In this document: in pieces, positions 31,350-40,232 of the stretch
How the letters are laid out: each line of letters starts with the position of its first letter
How positions within the stretch are numbered: the stretch's first letter is position 1
Assembly (NCBI GenBank): GCA_018333535.1
Contig: JAGXTA010000019.1
Location: 1 to 50,934, forward strand
Length of the DNA stretch: 50,934 nucleotides
From: Deltaproteobacteria bacterium
GTDB lineage: Bacteria; Desulfobacterota; BSN033; UBA1163
Direction of reading: 5' to 3'
Program-made: the position numbers and the translations under genes
The notes under the pieces: generated by a model
Databases searched by the model: none
Told to the model about the DNA's origin: nothing
The model's input: only the letters and a program-made list of their open reading frames with translations

Positions 31350-31579
31350 ATTCGAAGCACGAAATCTGGGCGAAGCATCCCGAAGGGATCAATCCGAAAC
31401 AAGCACGAATTTCCAAAATTCAAATATTTCAAATGAAGCACCCCGCAGCAGAGCTGGGAGGTATTCTGGCACATTTTTATAAAAGCTTTAAATTTGTGTA
31501 TTTAAATTTCGGATTTGTTTCGCCTGCCTGCGCGAAGCCGCTTCGGCGAAGGCAGGGATTTCGATTTTCGAAATTTAGG
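31350..31579. repeat. AT-rich palindromic repeat, family E copy 2, inside the tup operon
   Basis: Begins in the tupA stop codon region with AAATTCGAAGCACGAAATC and ends with TTTTCGAAATTTAG. Left part shares AAGCATCCCGAAGGG / AATCCGAAACAA words with the repeat at 1170-1342. A GC palindrome CGCCTGCCTGCGCGAAG / CTTCGGCGAAGGCAGG is nested at about 31519-31557. Fills the gap between tupA and tupB. Confidence 0.75.
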
Positions 31580-31587
31580 GGTTAAGG

Positions 31588-32286
31588 ATGGATCTCATTC
31601 TTGATGGAATCAAAAAAGCCTTCTGGCTTCTCATCACCTTTGATCCTGATGTGATGGGAATTACTCTTCTATCGCTTCAAATCTCAGGGACAGCCACATT
31701 GGTCAGCCTTCTGATTGGAATCTCCACAGGAACGGCTATCGCCCTTTCTCAATTTCCTGGAAAGAGGTTTATCGTCAGCCTCGTCAATACGGGCATGGGG
31801 CTACCACCTGTTGTCGTGGGGCTTTTTGTTACGATCTTTTTGTGGAGAAGCGGGCCCCTCGGTTTTTTAGGGATTCTCTATACGCCCACAGCCATGATCC
31901 TTGCACAGACTGTGATTGCCACCCCTATTGTTATGGGGATTTCCCTGGCAGCGATTCAACATCTCCCTCCGAAACTTAAGCTTCAAATCCTCGCCCTTGG
32001 CGCCACCCGTCTTCAAATGGTCTGGATTCTAATCAAAGAGGCGAAACTTCCACTCCTGGCAGGAGTGATGGCAGGGTTTGGGGGTGTGATTTCGGAGGTG
32101 GGGGCTTCCATTATGGTAGGCGGCAACATTAAAGGCTATTCGCGGGTCCTGACAACGGCAACCGTCATGGAGACCAGTCGTGGAAATTTCGATATTGCCA
32201 TCGCCCTGGGGATTATTCTACTTCTGCTTGCCTATTTTATTAATTTGATTCTTACTCAGATTCAGCAGAGAGAAAGATCCAGATGA
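31588..32286 (+). CDS. tupB: tungstate ABC transporter permease
   Basis: Membrane subunit of the tungstate importer. The 232-residue protein has about six membrane segments and the ABC permease loop with EAKLPLLAGVMAGFGGVISEVGASIMVGG, the cytoplasmic EAA-type coupling helix. Length normal for TupB. The ATG at 31588 is preceded by GGGGTTAAGG. A short repeat separates it from tupC. Confidence 0.92.
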   Translation: MDLILDGIKKAFWLLITFDPDVMGITLLSLQISGTATLVSLLIGISTGTAIALSQFPGKRFIVSLVNTGMGLPPVVVGLFVTIFLWRSGPLGFLGILYTPTAMILAQTVIATPIVMGISLAAIQHLPPKLKLQILALGATRLQMVWILIKEAKLPLLAGVMAGFGGVISEVGASIMVGGNIKGYSRVLTTATVMETSRGNFDIAIALGIILLLLAYFINLILTQIQQRERSR

Positions 32287-32311
32287 GACGATAGACGATG
32301 GACGAAGGACG
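32285..32311. repeat. short GACGATGGACG-type repeat before tupC
   Basis: GACGATAGACGATGGACG, then AAGGACG directly before the tupC ATG. Similar words stand before the 38-residue protein at 38840-38874. Confidence 0.6.
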
Positions 32312-33412
32312 ATGAACCAATCCATTACGATATTGGAGGCTAAAAATCTTAAGGTTAAAAGGGGAGGGGCCACTCTCTTGAACATTCCCTCTCTATCAAT
32401 TGAAAAGGGTGAAATCCTTGCTTTGATCGGGCCGAATGGGGCGGGGAAGACGACCTTCCTGCAAACTCTATCTTATTTATTAAAACCCTTTCAGGGTGAA
32501 ATTTTCTTTAGAGGAAAGAAAGTCGAAACAAATATCTCTGTTTTGGAATACCGAAGGAAGCTCGCCATGGTCTTCCAGGAACCCCTCCTCTTTGATACGA
32601 CCGTTTTTAACAATGTTGCCTCGGGTTTAAAAATTCGTGGGATGAAAAGAAAAGAGATTGCTGACAGGGTGATGGAGCAGTTGGAGCGATTTGGAATTAG
32701 TCATCTCAGTCGCCGTTCTGCCAAGACCCTTTCAGGAGGGGAGGCCCAGAGGGCGAGTCTTGCCCGTGCCTTTGCCCTTCAACCCGAAATCCTTCTTCTC
32801 GATGAGCCCTTTGCCTCTCTCGATCCGCCTACCCATGAATCTCTCATAGAAGATCTGGAACACATTCTCTATCGGACCAGAACGACCACGATCTTTGCTA
32901 CTCATGACCGGTTGGAGGCATTAAGTCTCTCGGATCGGGTCGCTGTGATGAATCATGGTATGATCCAGCAGATGGGTCCTCCCGAAGAGGTGATGAATTA
33001 TCCGGCGACTGAATTTGTAGCTTCCTTTGTAGGCGTGGAGACGATTCTTCCTGGAAAGGTCATTAAAAGAAATGGAGGAAGCTTTATCGCTTCTGTTGAA
33101 GGCAAAGAGATCGAGGCTGTCGGAGAGGCCCATTTAGGAGAAACGGTGCTCCTGTGTATCCGTCCGGAAAATGTGACTCTCTCAACACAACCCCATCGGG
33201 AGGCAACAAGCGCAAGGAACCTCTTTGTTGGAAGGATATTAAAGATCGTCCCTTTGGGTCCATATCAGAAGGCCCATCTCGACTGCGGATTCCCGCTGGT
33301 TGCTTATGTGACAACGCATTCCTTGGAGGAGTTGTCATTGAACGAAGGAAAAGAGGTGAGAGCCTCTTTTAAGGCGACTGCCATTCATGTTGTCAGGAAA
33401 GGAGCGGGTTGA
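32312..33412 (+). CDS. tupC: tungstate ABC transporter ATPase with TOBE-type tail
   Basis: Energises TupB. The 366-residue protein carries Walker A GPNGAGKTT at residues 40-48, a Q loop VFQEPLLF, the signature LSGGEAQR, Walker B LLLDEPFASLD and the H loop ATHD. After residue 230 a domain of about 130 residues (GKVIKRNGGSFIASVEGKE, then GRILKIVPLGPYQKAHLDC) is the oxyanion-binding TOBE region that in related transporters gives feedback inhibition. Gene follows tupB by 25 nt, that gap being a repeat, and converges on greA with 12 nt between stops. Confidence 0.95.
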   Translation: MNQSITILEAKNLKVKRGGATLLNIPSLSIEKGEILALIGPNGAGKTTFLQTLSYLLKPFQGEIFFRGKKVETNISVLEYRRKLAMVFQEPLLFDTTVFNNVASGLKIRGMKRKEIADRVMEQLERFGISHLSRRSAKTLSGGEAQRASLARAFALQPEILLLDEPFASLDPPTHESLIEDLEHILYRTRTTTIFATHDRLEALSLSDRVAVMNHGMIQQMGPPEEVMNYPATEFVASFVGVETILPGKVIKRNGGSFIASVEGKEIEAVGEAHLGETVLLCIRPENVTLSTQPHREATSARNLFVGRILKIVPLGPYQKAHLDCGFPLVAYVTTHSLEELSLNEGKEVRASFKATAIHVVRKGAG

Positions 33413-33424
33413 GAGAGGTTTTGA

Positions 33425-33892
33425 TCAGGCGATTTTCAGAAGGGTATACCTTTTCGTGCCCCCGGGAGTTTTCACGACGACCTCGTCATCAACCTCTTTG
33501 CCGATGAGGGCCTTGCCCAGAGGAGAAGCGATTGAAATCTTACCAGAGGGAATATCCGATTCGTCAGGTCCGATGATCTGGTAGGTGACCTTTTCCCCGT
33601 TTTCGCAATTTTCAACGGTCACGGTTGAACCGAAGCCTACCTTACCGTCGGTGGACTGAAACGTATCCATAATCTCCGAATTGGCCAGTTTCTGTTCGAT
33701 CTCTCGAATCTTCGTTTCAACGAAGGATTGGCGCTCTTTGGCGGCTACATATTCCGCATTTTCGCTGAGATCCCCGTGGGCACGCGCCTCTTCGATGGCC
33801 TTGATGACTTGAGGACGGACGACCTTCTTCAGGTTCTCCAAGTCTTTTGCGAGATTATTGTATCCGTTACGTGTGATGGGAATTCGTGCCAT
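33425..33892 (-). CDS. greA: transcription elongation factor GreA
   Basis: Stimulates RNA polymerase to cleave backtracked transcripts. The 155-residue protein has the N-terminal coiled coil with the acidic tip (RAHGDLSENAEYVAAKERQSF, where D and E act in the secondary channel) and the FKBP-like C-terminal domain (VGFGSTVTVENCENGE, ASPLGKALIGKEVDDEVVVKTPGG). ATG at 33892 follows AAGGAGC. Single gene, convergent with tupC. Confidence 0.97.
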   Translation of the reverse strand: MARIPITRNGYNNLAKDLENLKKVVRPQVIKAIEEARAHGDLSENAEYVAAKERQSFVETKIREIEQKLANSEIMDTFQSTDGKVGFGSTVTVENCENGEKVTYQIIGPDESDIPSGKISIASPLGKALIGKEVDDEVVVKTPGGTKRYTLLKIA

Positions 33893-33987
33893 GAATGCTC
33901 CTTACAGGCTTGAAATATAGCCGATGAAAGTCGAGTCTGTCAACCTGCCCTCTCATTCGATAGAGGATGGAATCTTAGTTGATAAAG

Positions 33988-34027
33988 ATACAAAAGGTCT
34001 GCCATTTGCGTGGCAGACCTTTTTGTA
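33988..34027. terminator. bidirectional terminator between greA and the carboxyltransferase gene
   Basis: CAAAAGGTCTGCCA at 33991-34004 pairs perfectly with TGGCAGACCTTTTTG at 34011-34025, extended by ATA/TAT; T-runs are present on both strands. It follows the carboxyltransferase gene on the minus strand. Confidence 0.9.
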
Positions 34028-34049
34028 TGATTTTGTTGATGAAGGTTAT

Positions 34050-35783
34050 CTATCCCTTGATCAGTCTGGGGAGCATCATATGATGGTGGGGGCAGAGGGA
34101 GATGGGATTTTGATAAGCAGAGTCTGCAAAAGCCACCATATATCTTCTTAAATCTGCGAAAGAGACAACCTCATCGACCAACCCCTTTTTGGCACAATAA
34201 GCAGGCCTTGACTTCTCATAGTATTCTTTTGCCAAAGCGTTCATTTTATCAATGGTGGGCTTGAGCGGACGGCTTGAATCCTTTTCTTTTACCAGTCTTC
34301 TTGCAAATGAGGCGACCGCTGCGGTTTCACCGTGCATGACATAAATCTCTGTGGTGGGCGTTCCCAAGGTAAACACATTATTATTGTTTGCCTGGGGTCC
34401 TCCCATGATGTAGTGGGCAGCGGCTGTCCCCTTTCTTACGACGATGCACATCATCGGGACCTCGGTTTGCTCGATCGAGTAGATCAAGGATTGCCCTAAA
34501 CCGAGGAGCTCGGCTTTCTCTGCAATGTCTCCCACATCAATGCCGCTCGTATCCTGAAACCAGACAATCGGCACTCGGTCTCTTCCGCATTGAGTCACGA
34601 ACTCATTCATCTTGATGAGACCCTGCCGGTAGAGCTTTCCTCCGATTCCCGGATAAGGAGCATATTCAGGATAACCCTTGGGCAAGAATCCCTGCCGGTT
34701 ACCGATGATGCCAATTAAAAAGCCATCGATCTTCACCAGGCCTGTATAGACCTCGGGGCCATAGCCAGGCCTGAATTCCATATGCTCACTGTTATCGGTC
34801 AACCTGGCAAGGGCTTCATCAAAATTGTAGGCAAGCTTCTGATTGAAGGCGACCAGATAGTCGATCTCCTTTGGAGAAAACTTTGGTTCTTTGGGCTCGG
34901 CCACCCTGAAAAATTTAGGATCGTAGGCCGGCAGATACTTCATATATTCTTTCAGGCCATCCAACACCCCTTCTTCCTTTTCGAAGACTGCCTTAAAGAA
35001 ACCAGTGGAATCATAATGAATTTCGACACGTCCGGGCGGAACAGATTTAAACTTTCGGGTGGCGTCGATGATCAATTCCGCTCCTTCTTCATCAAAGATG
35101 CCCTTAGGAGACATCCCGCTGACAATACCGCCGCCACCGACAGCAATGTTGCAGTTTTTATGGGCGAGGAGAATGGTAGGGCTGACTCCCTGGTAACCTC
35201 CTCCAGCCGGATTGGTTCCATAGATCCCGGCCAGAACGGGAATGCCCAATTTTTCAAGTTCGGCATGCCTGAAGAAGGTCGTTCCGCTTCCTCTCCGGTT
35301 GGCGTAAACCTTTTCCTGCTCAGGGAGTTTTACGCCGCTACAGTTGACTAACCAGACCAAGGGAAGATGGAGCCGCTTGGCCATATCGGTCACTCTCAGG
35401 ATGTTTTCGGATTGTCCGGCAATCCAGGCTCCAGCCATGACTTTATTGTCGAAACCAATGATGACTGCCCATTTTCCGCCGATTCTACCCAATCCATCTA
35501 CTACGCCGGTAGTTTCCGATTCTTCGTCCATCGGGTCATAAAGGGTGTGTAAAGGACACCAGGTGCCAGGATCCAACAGATATTCGAGCCTCTGATATAC
35601 GGTCATCTCTCCTCTTTTATTAATCTCTTCGGTGGAGAGGCCTGCCTTTTTCACTTTTTCTACAGCTTCTGCAATTGTTTTTTCCACTTCCTTAATCTGT
35701 CTGACATTTTCTTCTCCCTTTTTGATCTGTTGCTCAGTTAAAGGTTTCCCAAAATCGGTCATCTTTTCAAAATAAGGTTTCAT
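34050..35783 (-). CDS. gcdA: carboxyltransferase of the glutaconyl-CoA decarboxylase type
   Basis: Carboxyl-transferring subunit of a biotin-dependent decarboxylase/carboxylase. The 577-residue protein has two crotonase-like halves: VYQRLEYLLDPGTWCPLHTL and VDGLGRIGGKWAVIIGFDNKVMAGAW in the first, and GIIGNRQGFLPKGYPEYAPYPGIGGKLYRQGLIKM with VWFQDTSGIDVG and CIVVRKGTAAAHYIMGG in the second. Order and length (587 in Acidaminococcus GcdA) match glutaconyl-CoA decarboxylase alpha better than propionyl-CoA carboxylase beta. The biotin carrier and sodium-pump subunits are not in the window, so assembly cannot be checked. It fits breakdown of glutarate or aromatic acids. GGAGGGATGG precedes the start. 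Confidence 0.88.
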   Translation of the reverse strand: MKPYFEKMTDFGKPLTEQQIKKGEENVRQIKEVEKTIAEAVEKVKKAGLSTEEINKRGEMTVYQRLEYLLDPGTWCPLHTLYDPMDEESETTGVVDGLGRIGGKWAVIIGFDNKVMAGAWIAGQSENILRVTDMAKRLHLPLVWLVNCSGVKLPEQEKVYANRRGSGTTFFRHAELEKLGIPVLAGIYGTNPAGGGYQGVSPTILLAHKNCNIAVGGGGIVSGMSPKGIFDEEGAELIIDATRKFKSVPPGRVEIHYDSTGFFKAVFEKEEGVLDGLKEYMKYLPAYDPKFFRVAEPKEPKFSPKEIDYLVAFNQKLAYNFDEALARLTDNSEHMEFRPGYGPEVYTGLVKIDGFLIGIIGNRQGFLPKGYPEYAPYPGIGGKLYRQGLIKMNEFVTQCGRDRVPIVWFQDTSGIDVGDIAEKAELLGLGQSLIYSIEQTEVPMMCIVVRKGTAAAHYIMGGPQANNNNVFTLGTPTTEIYVMHGETAAVASFARRLVKEKDSSRPLKPTIDKMNALAKEYYEKSRPAYCAKKGLVDEVVSFADLRRYMVAFADSAYQNPISLCPHHHMMLPRLIKG

Positions 35784-35905
35784 GAACCATCCCTCCTGTC
35801 CGTTTATTTAATGAAATATTTCACAATATATTTAGCAGATATGGTTTCTAATGGCAAGAAATATTTTCCTTTACTTTTTTGATTCTTTTTGATAACCTAT
35901 AACCT

Positions 35906-36973
35906 ATGAAAATTTCAACTAAAACTAAGCTGGCTCTAATCTTTTTAGCTCTTGCTTGTTTCATGGGTGTGATGACCAGCCTTGTTGTCAACTCGCTCAT
36001 CACAAACCAGATTATTAGCGAGGCCCAAGAACGGGTTAAAGAAGACCTCAATACGGCAAGGTATGTCTATGCCTCTAAAATAAGAGATATTGACCGGACG
36101 ATCCGCTGGACCTCCATCAGGCATGTCCTGAAAAAGGGATTGAAAGAGAGAAATTTCGCTCCAATTCGAGATGAGCTATCCGATTTGATGACCGAAGAAG
36201 GGCTCGATTTCCTGACGCTGACAGACCAGAGGGGAGTAGTCGTCCACCGATTTCATAACCCAAAATCATCAGGGGACAGCCTGATTGGTAATCCTTTTAT
36301 CAAAGGGGGATTGGAGAAAAAAGGAGTTTCAGGAACTGAGGTTCTCTCAAGAGAGGAGTTCTTAAAAGAGAGTGAAGAATTGGCCAACAGGGCTGCTTTG
36401 ACATTGATTCCAACACCAAAAGCGAAACCAACCGAAAAATTAGAAGAAACTTCCGGCATGACACTTAAATCTTCATACCCCATATTGGATTTCAATGGGG
36501 AAGTTTTAGGGGTATTGTCAGGAGGAGTACTTCTTAACCGCAATTACGAAATCGTGGACCGGATTAAAAATATCGTTTTTAAGAACGCTAAATATAAAGG
36601 AAAGGATACCGGGACGGCAACCATTTTCCTTAACGATGTGAGGATTTCTACAAATGTTTTAGACAAAGAAGGAAACAGAGCGATCGGAACCCGGGCAATG
36701 AAAGAGGTTCAGGAACAGGTGTTGGAGAAGGGATTGCCCTGGATTCAGAGGGCCTTCGTGGTTGACGATTGGTATATCACCGCTTATGAGCCGATTAAAG
36801 ATGTTCAAGGTAAGATTGTTGGAATTCTGTATGTGGGTATTCTCGAAAATAAATATGCCTTAATGAAAGAGAGGCTCATCCTCCTTTTTTTCCTCTTCTC
36901 CATGTCGGCGATGCTGGTGGCTCTGACCATCTCCTTCCTGCTTTCGTGGAGACTCCAGAAAAAATCTCCCTGA
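35906..36973 (+). CDS. Cache-domain membrane sensor without output domain
   Basis: The 355-residue protein has an N-terminal helix (residues 8-30, TKLALIFLALACFMGVMTSL), an extracytoplasmic Cache region from about 35 to 325 (RYVYASKIRDIDRTIRW, LTLTDQRGVVVHRFHNPKSSG, SYPILDFNGEVLGVLSGGVLLNRNYEIVD, ATIFLNDVRISTNV, YEPIKDVQGKIVGILYVGI), and a second helix at about 328-350 followed by a few basic residues and the stop. Homologues usually continue into HAMP and a kinase, cyclase or methyl-accepting domain; here the protein stops. The next bases hold a minus-strand gene, not a frameshifted continuation. No Shine-Dalgarno sequence is visible before the ATG. Confidence 0.8.
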   Translation: MKISTKTKLALIFLALACFMGVMTSLVVNSLITNQIISEAQERVKEDLNTARYVYASKIRDIDRTIRWTSIRHVLKKGLKERNFAPIRDELSDLMTEEGLDFLTLTDQRGVVVHRFHNPKSSGDSLIGNPFIKGGLEKKGVSGTEVLSREEFLKESEELANRAALTLIPTPKAKPTEKLEETSGMTLKSSYPILDFNGEVLGVLSGGVLLNRNYEIVDRIKNIVFKNAKYKGKDTGTATIFLNDVRISTNVLDKEGNRAIGTRAMKEVQEQVLEKGLPWIQRAFVVDDWYITAYEPIKDVQGKIVGILYVGILENKYALMKERLILLFFLFSMSAMLVALTISFLLSWRLQKKSP

Positions 36974-36987
36974 ATGAGAAAACCAAA

Positions 36988-37155
36988 TTAATCTTCCCCA
37001 TCTTGTTCTGGGCCATTGTCCTTTCGTCCCCCTTTTAACCCTTTTCGAATGCCGGAGATGAGAAGCCAGAGGACGATGAGGACAATGCCAACCGCTAAAA
37101 TATTCGGCGCCCCAATCTTATTTAAAAAATCGTAAAAAAACTCAACCGTATCCAT
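36988..37155 (-). CDS. 55-residue single-helix membrane protein downstream of yifB
   Basis: Not recognised. Translation gives MDTVEFFYDFLNKIGAPN, a hydrophobic helix ILAVGIVLIVLWLLI and a basic then acidic tail (IRKGLKGGRK, then PEQDGED). The positive-inside pattern suggests one membrane pass with the tail in the cytoplasm. It starts 13 nt after the yifB stop on the same strand and would be co-transcribed; no Shine-Dalgarno sequence is visible, so translation may depend on coupling. The coding length is too short for most gene callers. Confidence 0.6.
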   Translation of the reverse strand: MDTVEFFYDFLNKIGAPNILAVGIVLIVLWLLISGIRKGLKGGRKDNGPEQDGED

Positions 37156-37168
37156 TTTAGTACTTAAT

Positions 37169-38701
37169 TCAAGAAATCAGATTTCGATCCAGGGTTCGGT
37201 ACTGGATGGCTTCGGAGAGATGGGCGGACTGGATATTTTCCTGGCCTTCGAGGTCAGCGATGGTTCGAGCCACCTTCAGAATCCGCGTATAAGCCCTGGC
37301 GCTCAGTCCAAACTTGTCAATCGCCACTTCCAGCAGCCTCTGACTTGCCTCATCAATCTGGCAGTACTTCTTAATATGCCGGTTCGTCATCTGGGCATTG
37401 CAGTAGATTTTCATTCCTTTGAATCGATCGAGCTGGATTCTCCGGGCTTCATCGACCCGTCTTTTAATCTCACGGGAAGGCTCTCCCGGGTCACGGCTTG
37501 CCAGGTCGCGGTACTTCACCGCCGGAACCTCGGCATGAATATCGATGCGATCCATCAGCGGACCGGAGATTTTTGACCGGTAGCGCTGGATCTGGGGAAT
37601 GGTGCAGGTGCATTCGTTGTTGGGATCGCTGTAATAACCGCAGGGGCAGGGGTTCATTGCGGCAACGAGCATAAACCGGGCAGGGTAGGTGAGAGAGGTG
37701 GCGGCCCGGGAGATCGTCACCTTTTCCTCCTCGAGGGGCTGGCGCATCACCTCCAGGACATTCTTCTTGAATTCGGGAAGTTCGTCGAGGAAAAGCACGC
37801 CGTTATGGGAAAGGCTGACCTCTCCCGGCTTGGGAATCTGTCCTCCTCCGATCAAGCCTGCATCAGAGACCGTGTGATGGGGATTTCGAAAAGGCCGCGT
37901 GACAATGAGGGCCCTATCCGACGGGATCAGCCCGAGCACACTGTGAATCTTCGTCGTCTCGATGCTCTCCTCAAAATTCATATCCGGCAGGATCGTGGGA
38001 AGGCGTTTTGCGAGCATTGTCTTTCCCGAACCGGGCGGACCGACCATAATCACATTATGTCCGCCTGCGGCAGCCACCTCCAGAGACCGCTTCACATGCT
38101 CCTGGCCTTTCACCTCATTGAAGTCGACCGGATAGTTCATCTCCTGTTTAAAGACTTCGTCGAGATCCAGGACAACAGGATCGATGTGGAGGGATCCATT
38201 TAAGAATTCAACACAATCGGAGAGGGTGTCCAGAGGAAGAATCTCAATTCCATTGACTACGGCGGCCTCTTTTGAATTATCCCTGGGGAGCAAGATTCCT
38301 CGAAGACCTGCGTTTCTTGCGGCAACAGCAATGGGGAGGGATCCTTTGATCGGTTTGACCTGGCCGTCGAGGGAAAGTTCCCCCAGGATGAAATAGCGGT
38401 TGAGCTTCCCTTTCTGAACCACTTCTGTGGCGGCCAGAATGCCGATGGCCATGGGAAGATCGAAGGCCGCCCCTTCTTTTTTTCTATCGGCAGGAGCAAG
38501 GTTTACGGTGATTCGTCTTGAGGGAAAGTCGTAGCCGCAATTCTTGGTGGCGGCCTTGACCCTGTCCTTTGACTCTTTGACGGCGCCTTCGGGAAGGCCG
38601 ACCGTGGCAAAGGCAGGAAGGCCCTGGGCAATATCGACCTCGACCTCCACCACATAGGCATCGATTCCAAAAACCGCGCTGCTCAGAACACGGGCTAACA
38701 T
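37169..38701 (-). CDS. comM: YifB/ComM family Mg-chelatase-like ATPase
   Basis: AAA+ helicase-related protein; ComM in Vibrio promotes branch migration during natural transformation, and the same family is found in many non-competent bacteria. The 510-residue product has the N-terminal Lon-protease-like fold ([18 protein letters not shown]), Walker [18 protein letters not shown] near residue 215, Walker [13 protein letters not shown], the arginine finger region [18 protein letters not shown] with zinc-like cysteines, and a C-terminal part ending in RTLDRNLIS. The ATG at 38701 ([14 protein letters not shown]) is the standard family N-terminus; a GTG two codons earlier is less likely. Confidence 0.94.
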   Translation of the reverse strand: MLARVLSSAVFGIDAYVVEVEVDIAQGLPAFATVGLPEGAVKESKDRVKAATKNCGYDFPSRRITVNLAPADRKKEGAAFDLPMAIGILAATEVVQKGKLNRYFILGELSLDGQVKPIKGSLPIAVAARNAGLRGILLPRDNSKEAAVVNGIEILPLDTLSDCVEFLNGSLHIDPVVLDLDEVFKQEMNYPVDFNEVKGQEHVKRSLEVAAAGGHNVIMVGPPGSGKTMLAKRLPTILPDMNFEESIETTKIHSVLGLIPSDRALIVTRPFRNPHHTVSDAGLIGGGQIPKPGEVSLSHNGVLFLDELPEFKKNVLEVMRQPLEEEKVTISRAATSLTYPARFMLVAAMNPCPCGYYSDPNNECTCTIPQIQRYRSKISGPLMDRIDIHAEVPAVKYRDLASRDPGEPSREIKRRVDEARRIQLDRFKGMKIYCNAQMTNRHIKKYCQIDEASQRLLEVAIDKFGLSARAYTRILKVARTIADLEGQENIQSAHLSEAIQYRTLDRNLIS

Positions 38702-38802
38702 TGTCACTACTTATATCAGAAATAAAACAGGCAGACAAGGGAAAATATCGGGTTATGGGAGATAGAGGGTTGATGATAGTTGAAGGCTGTATTTTAAAAA
38801 TC

Positions 38803-38831
38803 TTGACAAAAAGTAGGATCATCTTCATACT
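38803..38831 (+). promoter_or_regulatory. promoter of the 38-residue membrane protein
   Basis: TTGACA at 38803-38808, 17-bp spacer, CATACT at 38826-38831; leader of about 59 nt containing a GACGATGGACG repeat. Confidence 0.55.
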
Positions 38832-38839
38832 GAGTTTAT

Positions 38840-38874
38840 GACGAAGGGCGATAGACGATGGACGGGAGACGATA
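38840..38874. repeat. short GACGATGGACG-type repeat before a microprotein gene
   Basis: GACGAAGGGCGATAGACG, then ATGGACGGGAGACGATA. Shares the GATAGACGATGGACG core with 32285-32311. Confidence 0.6.
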
Positions 38875-38896
38875 CACGCAACGATAGGAGGGCGAG

Positions 38897-39013
38897 ATGA
38901 ATATTTTATGGATTGTCAATACGAATACGTTTTTGCTTGTGATTCTGATCATCATGGTTTCGTATCTCATCACTCAGGTGAACGGGCTGATCCAGTGGAT
39001 AAGAAGGGAATAA
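38897..39013 (+). CDS. 38-residue single-helix membrane microprotein
   Basis: Not recognised. Sequence: MNILWIVNTNTF, hydrophobic LLVILIIMVSYLI, then TQVNGLIQWIRRE. A strong AGGAGGG stands 5 nt before the ATG and a sigma70-type promoter lies 66 nt before it, so both start signals support expression. The basic C-terminus suggests the N-terminus faces outside. It sits between divergent yifB and the ROK kinase, and is too short for ordinary gene finding. Confidence 0.65.
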   Translation: MNILWIVNTNTFLLVILIIMVSYLITQVNGLIQWIRRE

Positions 39014-39023
39014 GATTAGAATT

Positions 39024-39066
39024 GCGGCCTCCGGCTCAGAGAGCTCTCTGGCTCGGAGAGATCGCA
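39024..39066. repeat. family C palindrome, copy 3
   Basis: GCGGCCTCCGGCTCAGAG / CTCTCTGGCTCGGAGAGAT: same words as 26409-26457 and 27988-28030 but in the opposite orientation. Confidence 0.7.
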
Positions 39067-39155
39067 GATTTCGGATTGCGGAATCCAACCGTCCATTGAT
39101 TGTTTCAGTTGATCAGACCAACTGGATGAACCGGAGAGACAAAGGAACGGTGACA

Positions 39156-40118
39156 ATGGAGCAGTATCTTGTCGGAGTGGATGCGGGAGGGACGAACATC
39201 AGGATGGGGATCGTCACTCCCGATGGCCGGATCTTTAAGAAGACTCAATATCCTATGGATATGTCCAGGGGCAGCCTGGCCATGATGGATGAGCTGGCCT
39301 CAAGGATCCAAGGTGTTATTCAGGAAGGGACTCCAGGAGTTCTTTCAGAGATCAGGATCGGAATCGGCGTTGCAGGGCCTATCGATATGAGAAGAGATGT
39401 ATTGGTCGCTCCGCCCAATCTTCCGGGCCTTCATGAATTTCGGTTGAGAGAATTTTTTCAGGAAAAGTTTTCTCTTCCCATTGCCATTGAGAATGATGCC
39501 AATGCCTTTACGCTGGGGGAAGGCTGGAAGGGAGCGGCAAGGGGATGCCGCCACTATATCGGCATCACTTTAGGGACAGGAGTGGGAGGAGGTATCGTTG
39601 TTGCGGGAAAGATCCTCCACGGAGCAGACGGAATGGGTGGGGAGGTGGGCCACATGGTGCTGAACCCGGAAGGGCCTTTATGCGGTTGCGGAGGAAGAGG
39701 GTGCCTCGAGGTCTATGCGTCCGGTAGCGGAATCCGGAGAATGGTATTAGAAGCCATCAAAAAAGGTGAAGGGAAAGAGACCTTAAAGAGAAACAGAGGC
39801 GATCTTCAGAAGATCACCTCGGAGGAAGTCTTTGAGGCCGCCCAGGAGGGAGACGAAACAGCCCTGAATGTTTTTAATGAGATGGGCGGATATTTAGGAC
39901 TGGGGCTGGTCAACCTCGTCAACCTCTTCAATCCCGAAAAGATTGTGATCGGCGGAAAGGTTTCAAGGGCTTGGGACTATTTTATTCGAAGCGCCACAGA
40001 AGTCGTCCATCAAAGGGCGATGAAAGGGCAGAGGGGGAAGGTTGAAATCGTCCGGGCCGAATGCGGTGATGATGCAGGAATCCTTGGGGCGGCGTATGCG
40101 GCATTAAAAATGGAATAA
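39156..40118 (+). CDS. ROK-family sugar kinase (glucokinase-like)
   Basis: ATP-dependent sugar kinase of the ROK family, cytosolic. The 320-residue product has the phosphate-binding DAGGTNIRMG at residues 10-19, the catalytic ENDANAF, GITLGTGVGGGIV, the zinc site GEVGHMVLNPEGPLCGCGGRGCLEVYASG, and a late GGKVSRA. No DNA-binding N-terminus, so a kinase rather than a NagC-type repressor. AAGGA upstream supports the ATG at 39156; the frame opens at 39096 without such support. Glucose is the most common substrate for this type but N-acetylated sugars are possible. Confidence 0.9.
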   Translation: MEQYLVGVDAGGTNIRMGIVTPDGRIFKKTQYPMDMSRGSLAMMDELASRIQGVIQEGTPGVLSEIRIGIGVAGPIDMRRDVLVAPPNLPGLHEFRLREFFQEKFSLPIAIENDANAFTLGEGWKGAARGCRHYIGITLGTGVGGGIVVAGKILHGADGMGGEVGHMVLNPEGPLCGCGGRGCLEVYASGSGIRRMVLEAIKKGEGKETLKRNRGDLQKITSEEVFEAAQEGDETALNVFNEMGGYLGLGLVNLVNLFNPEKIVIGGKVSRAWDYFIRSATEVVHQRAMKGQRGKVEIVRAECGDDAGILGAAYAALKME

Positions 40119-40222
40119 TGGAATGGTAGAATTAGGGAATATTGGTTTTATGAGAAAAAATAATTTATTAAAGTTTTATTTTTATGAATTACCCATTCTT
40201 CCAGTATTCCAATATTCCATAT
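40118..40222. repeat. AT-rich palindrome after the ROK kinase gene
   Basis: AATGGAATGGTAGAATTAGG and GGAATATTGG on the left against CCAGTATTCCAATATTCC on the right, with AAAAATAATTTATTAAAG in the middle. It fills the convergent gap between the ROK gene and cysS. Confidence 0.6.
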
Positions 40223-40232
40223 TTGATTAAAA

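Noticed and set aside
36974-37168. Frameshifted HAMP/output domain after the Cache gene
   Set aside because: Plus-strand frames close at once and the sequence is fully used by a minus-strand small gene.
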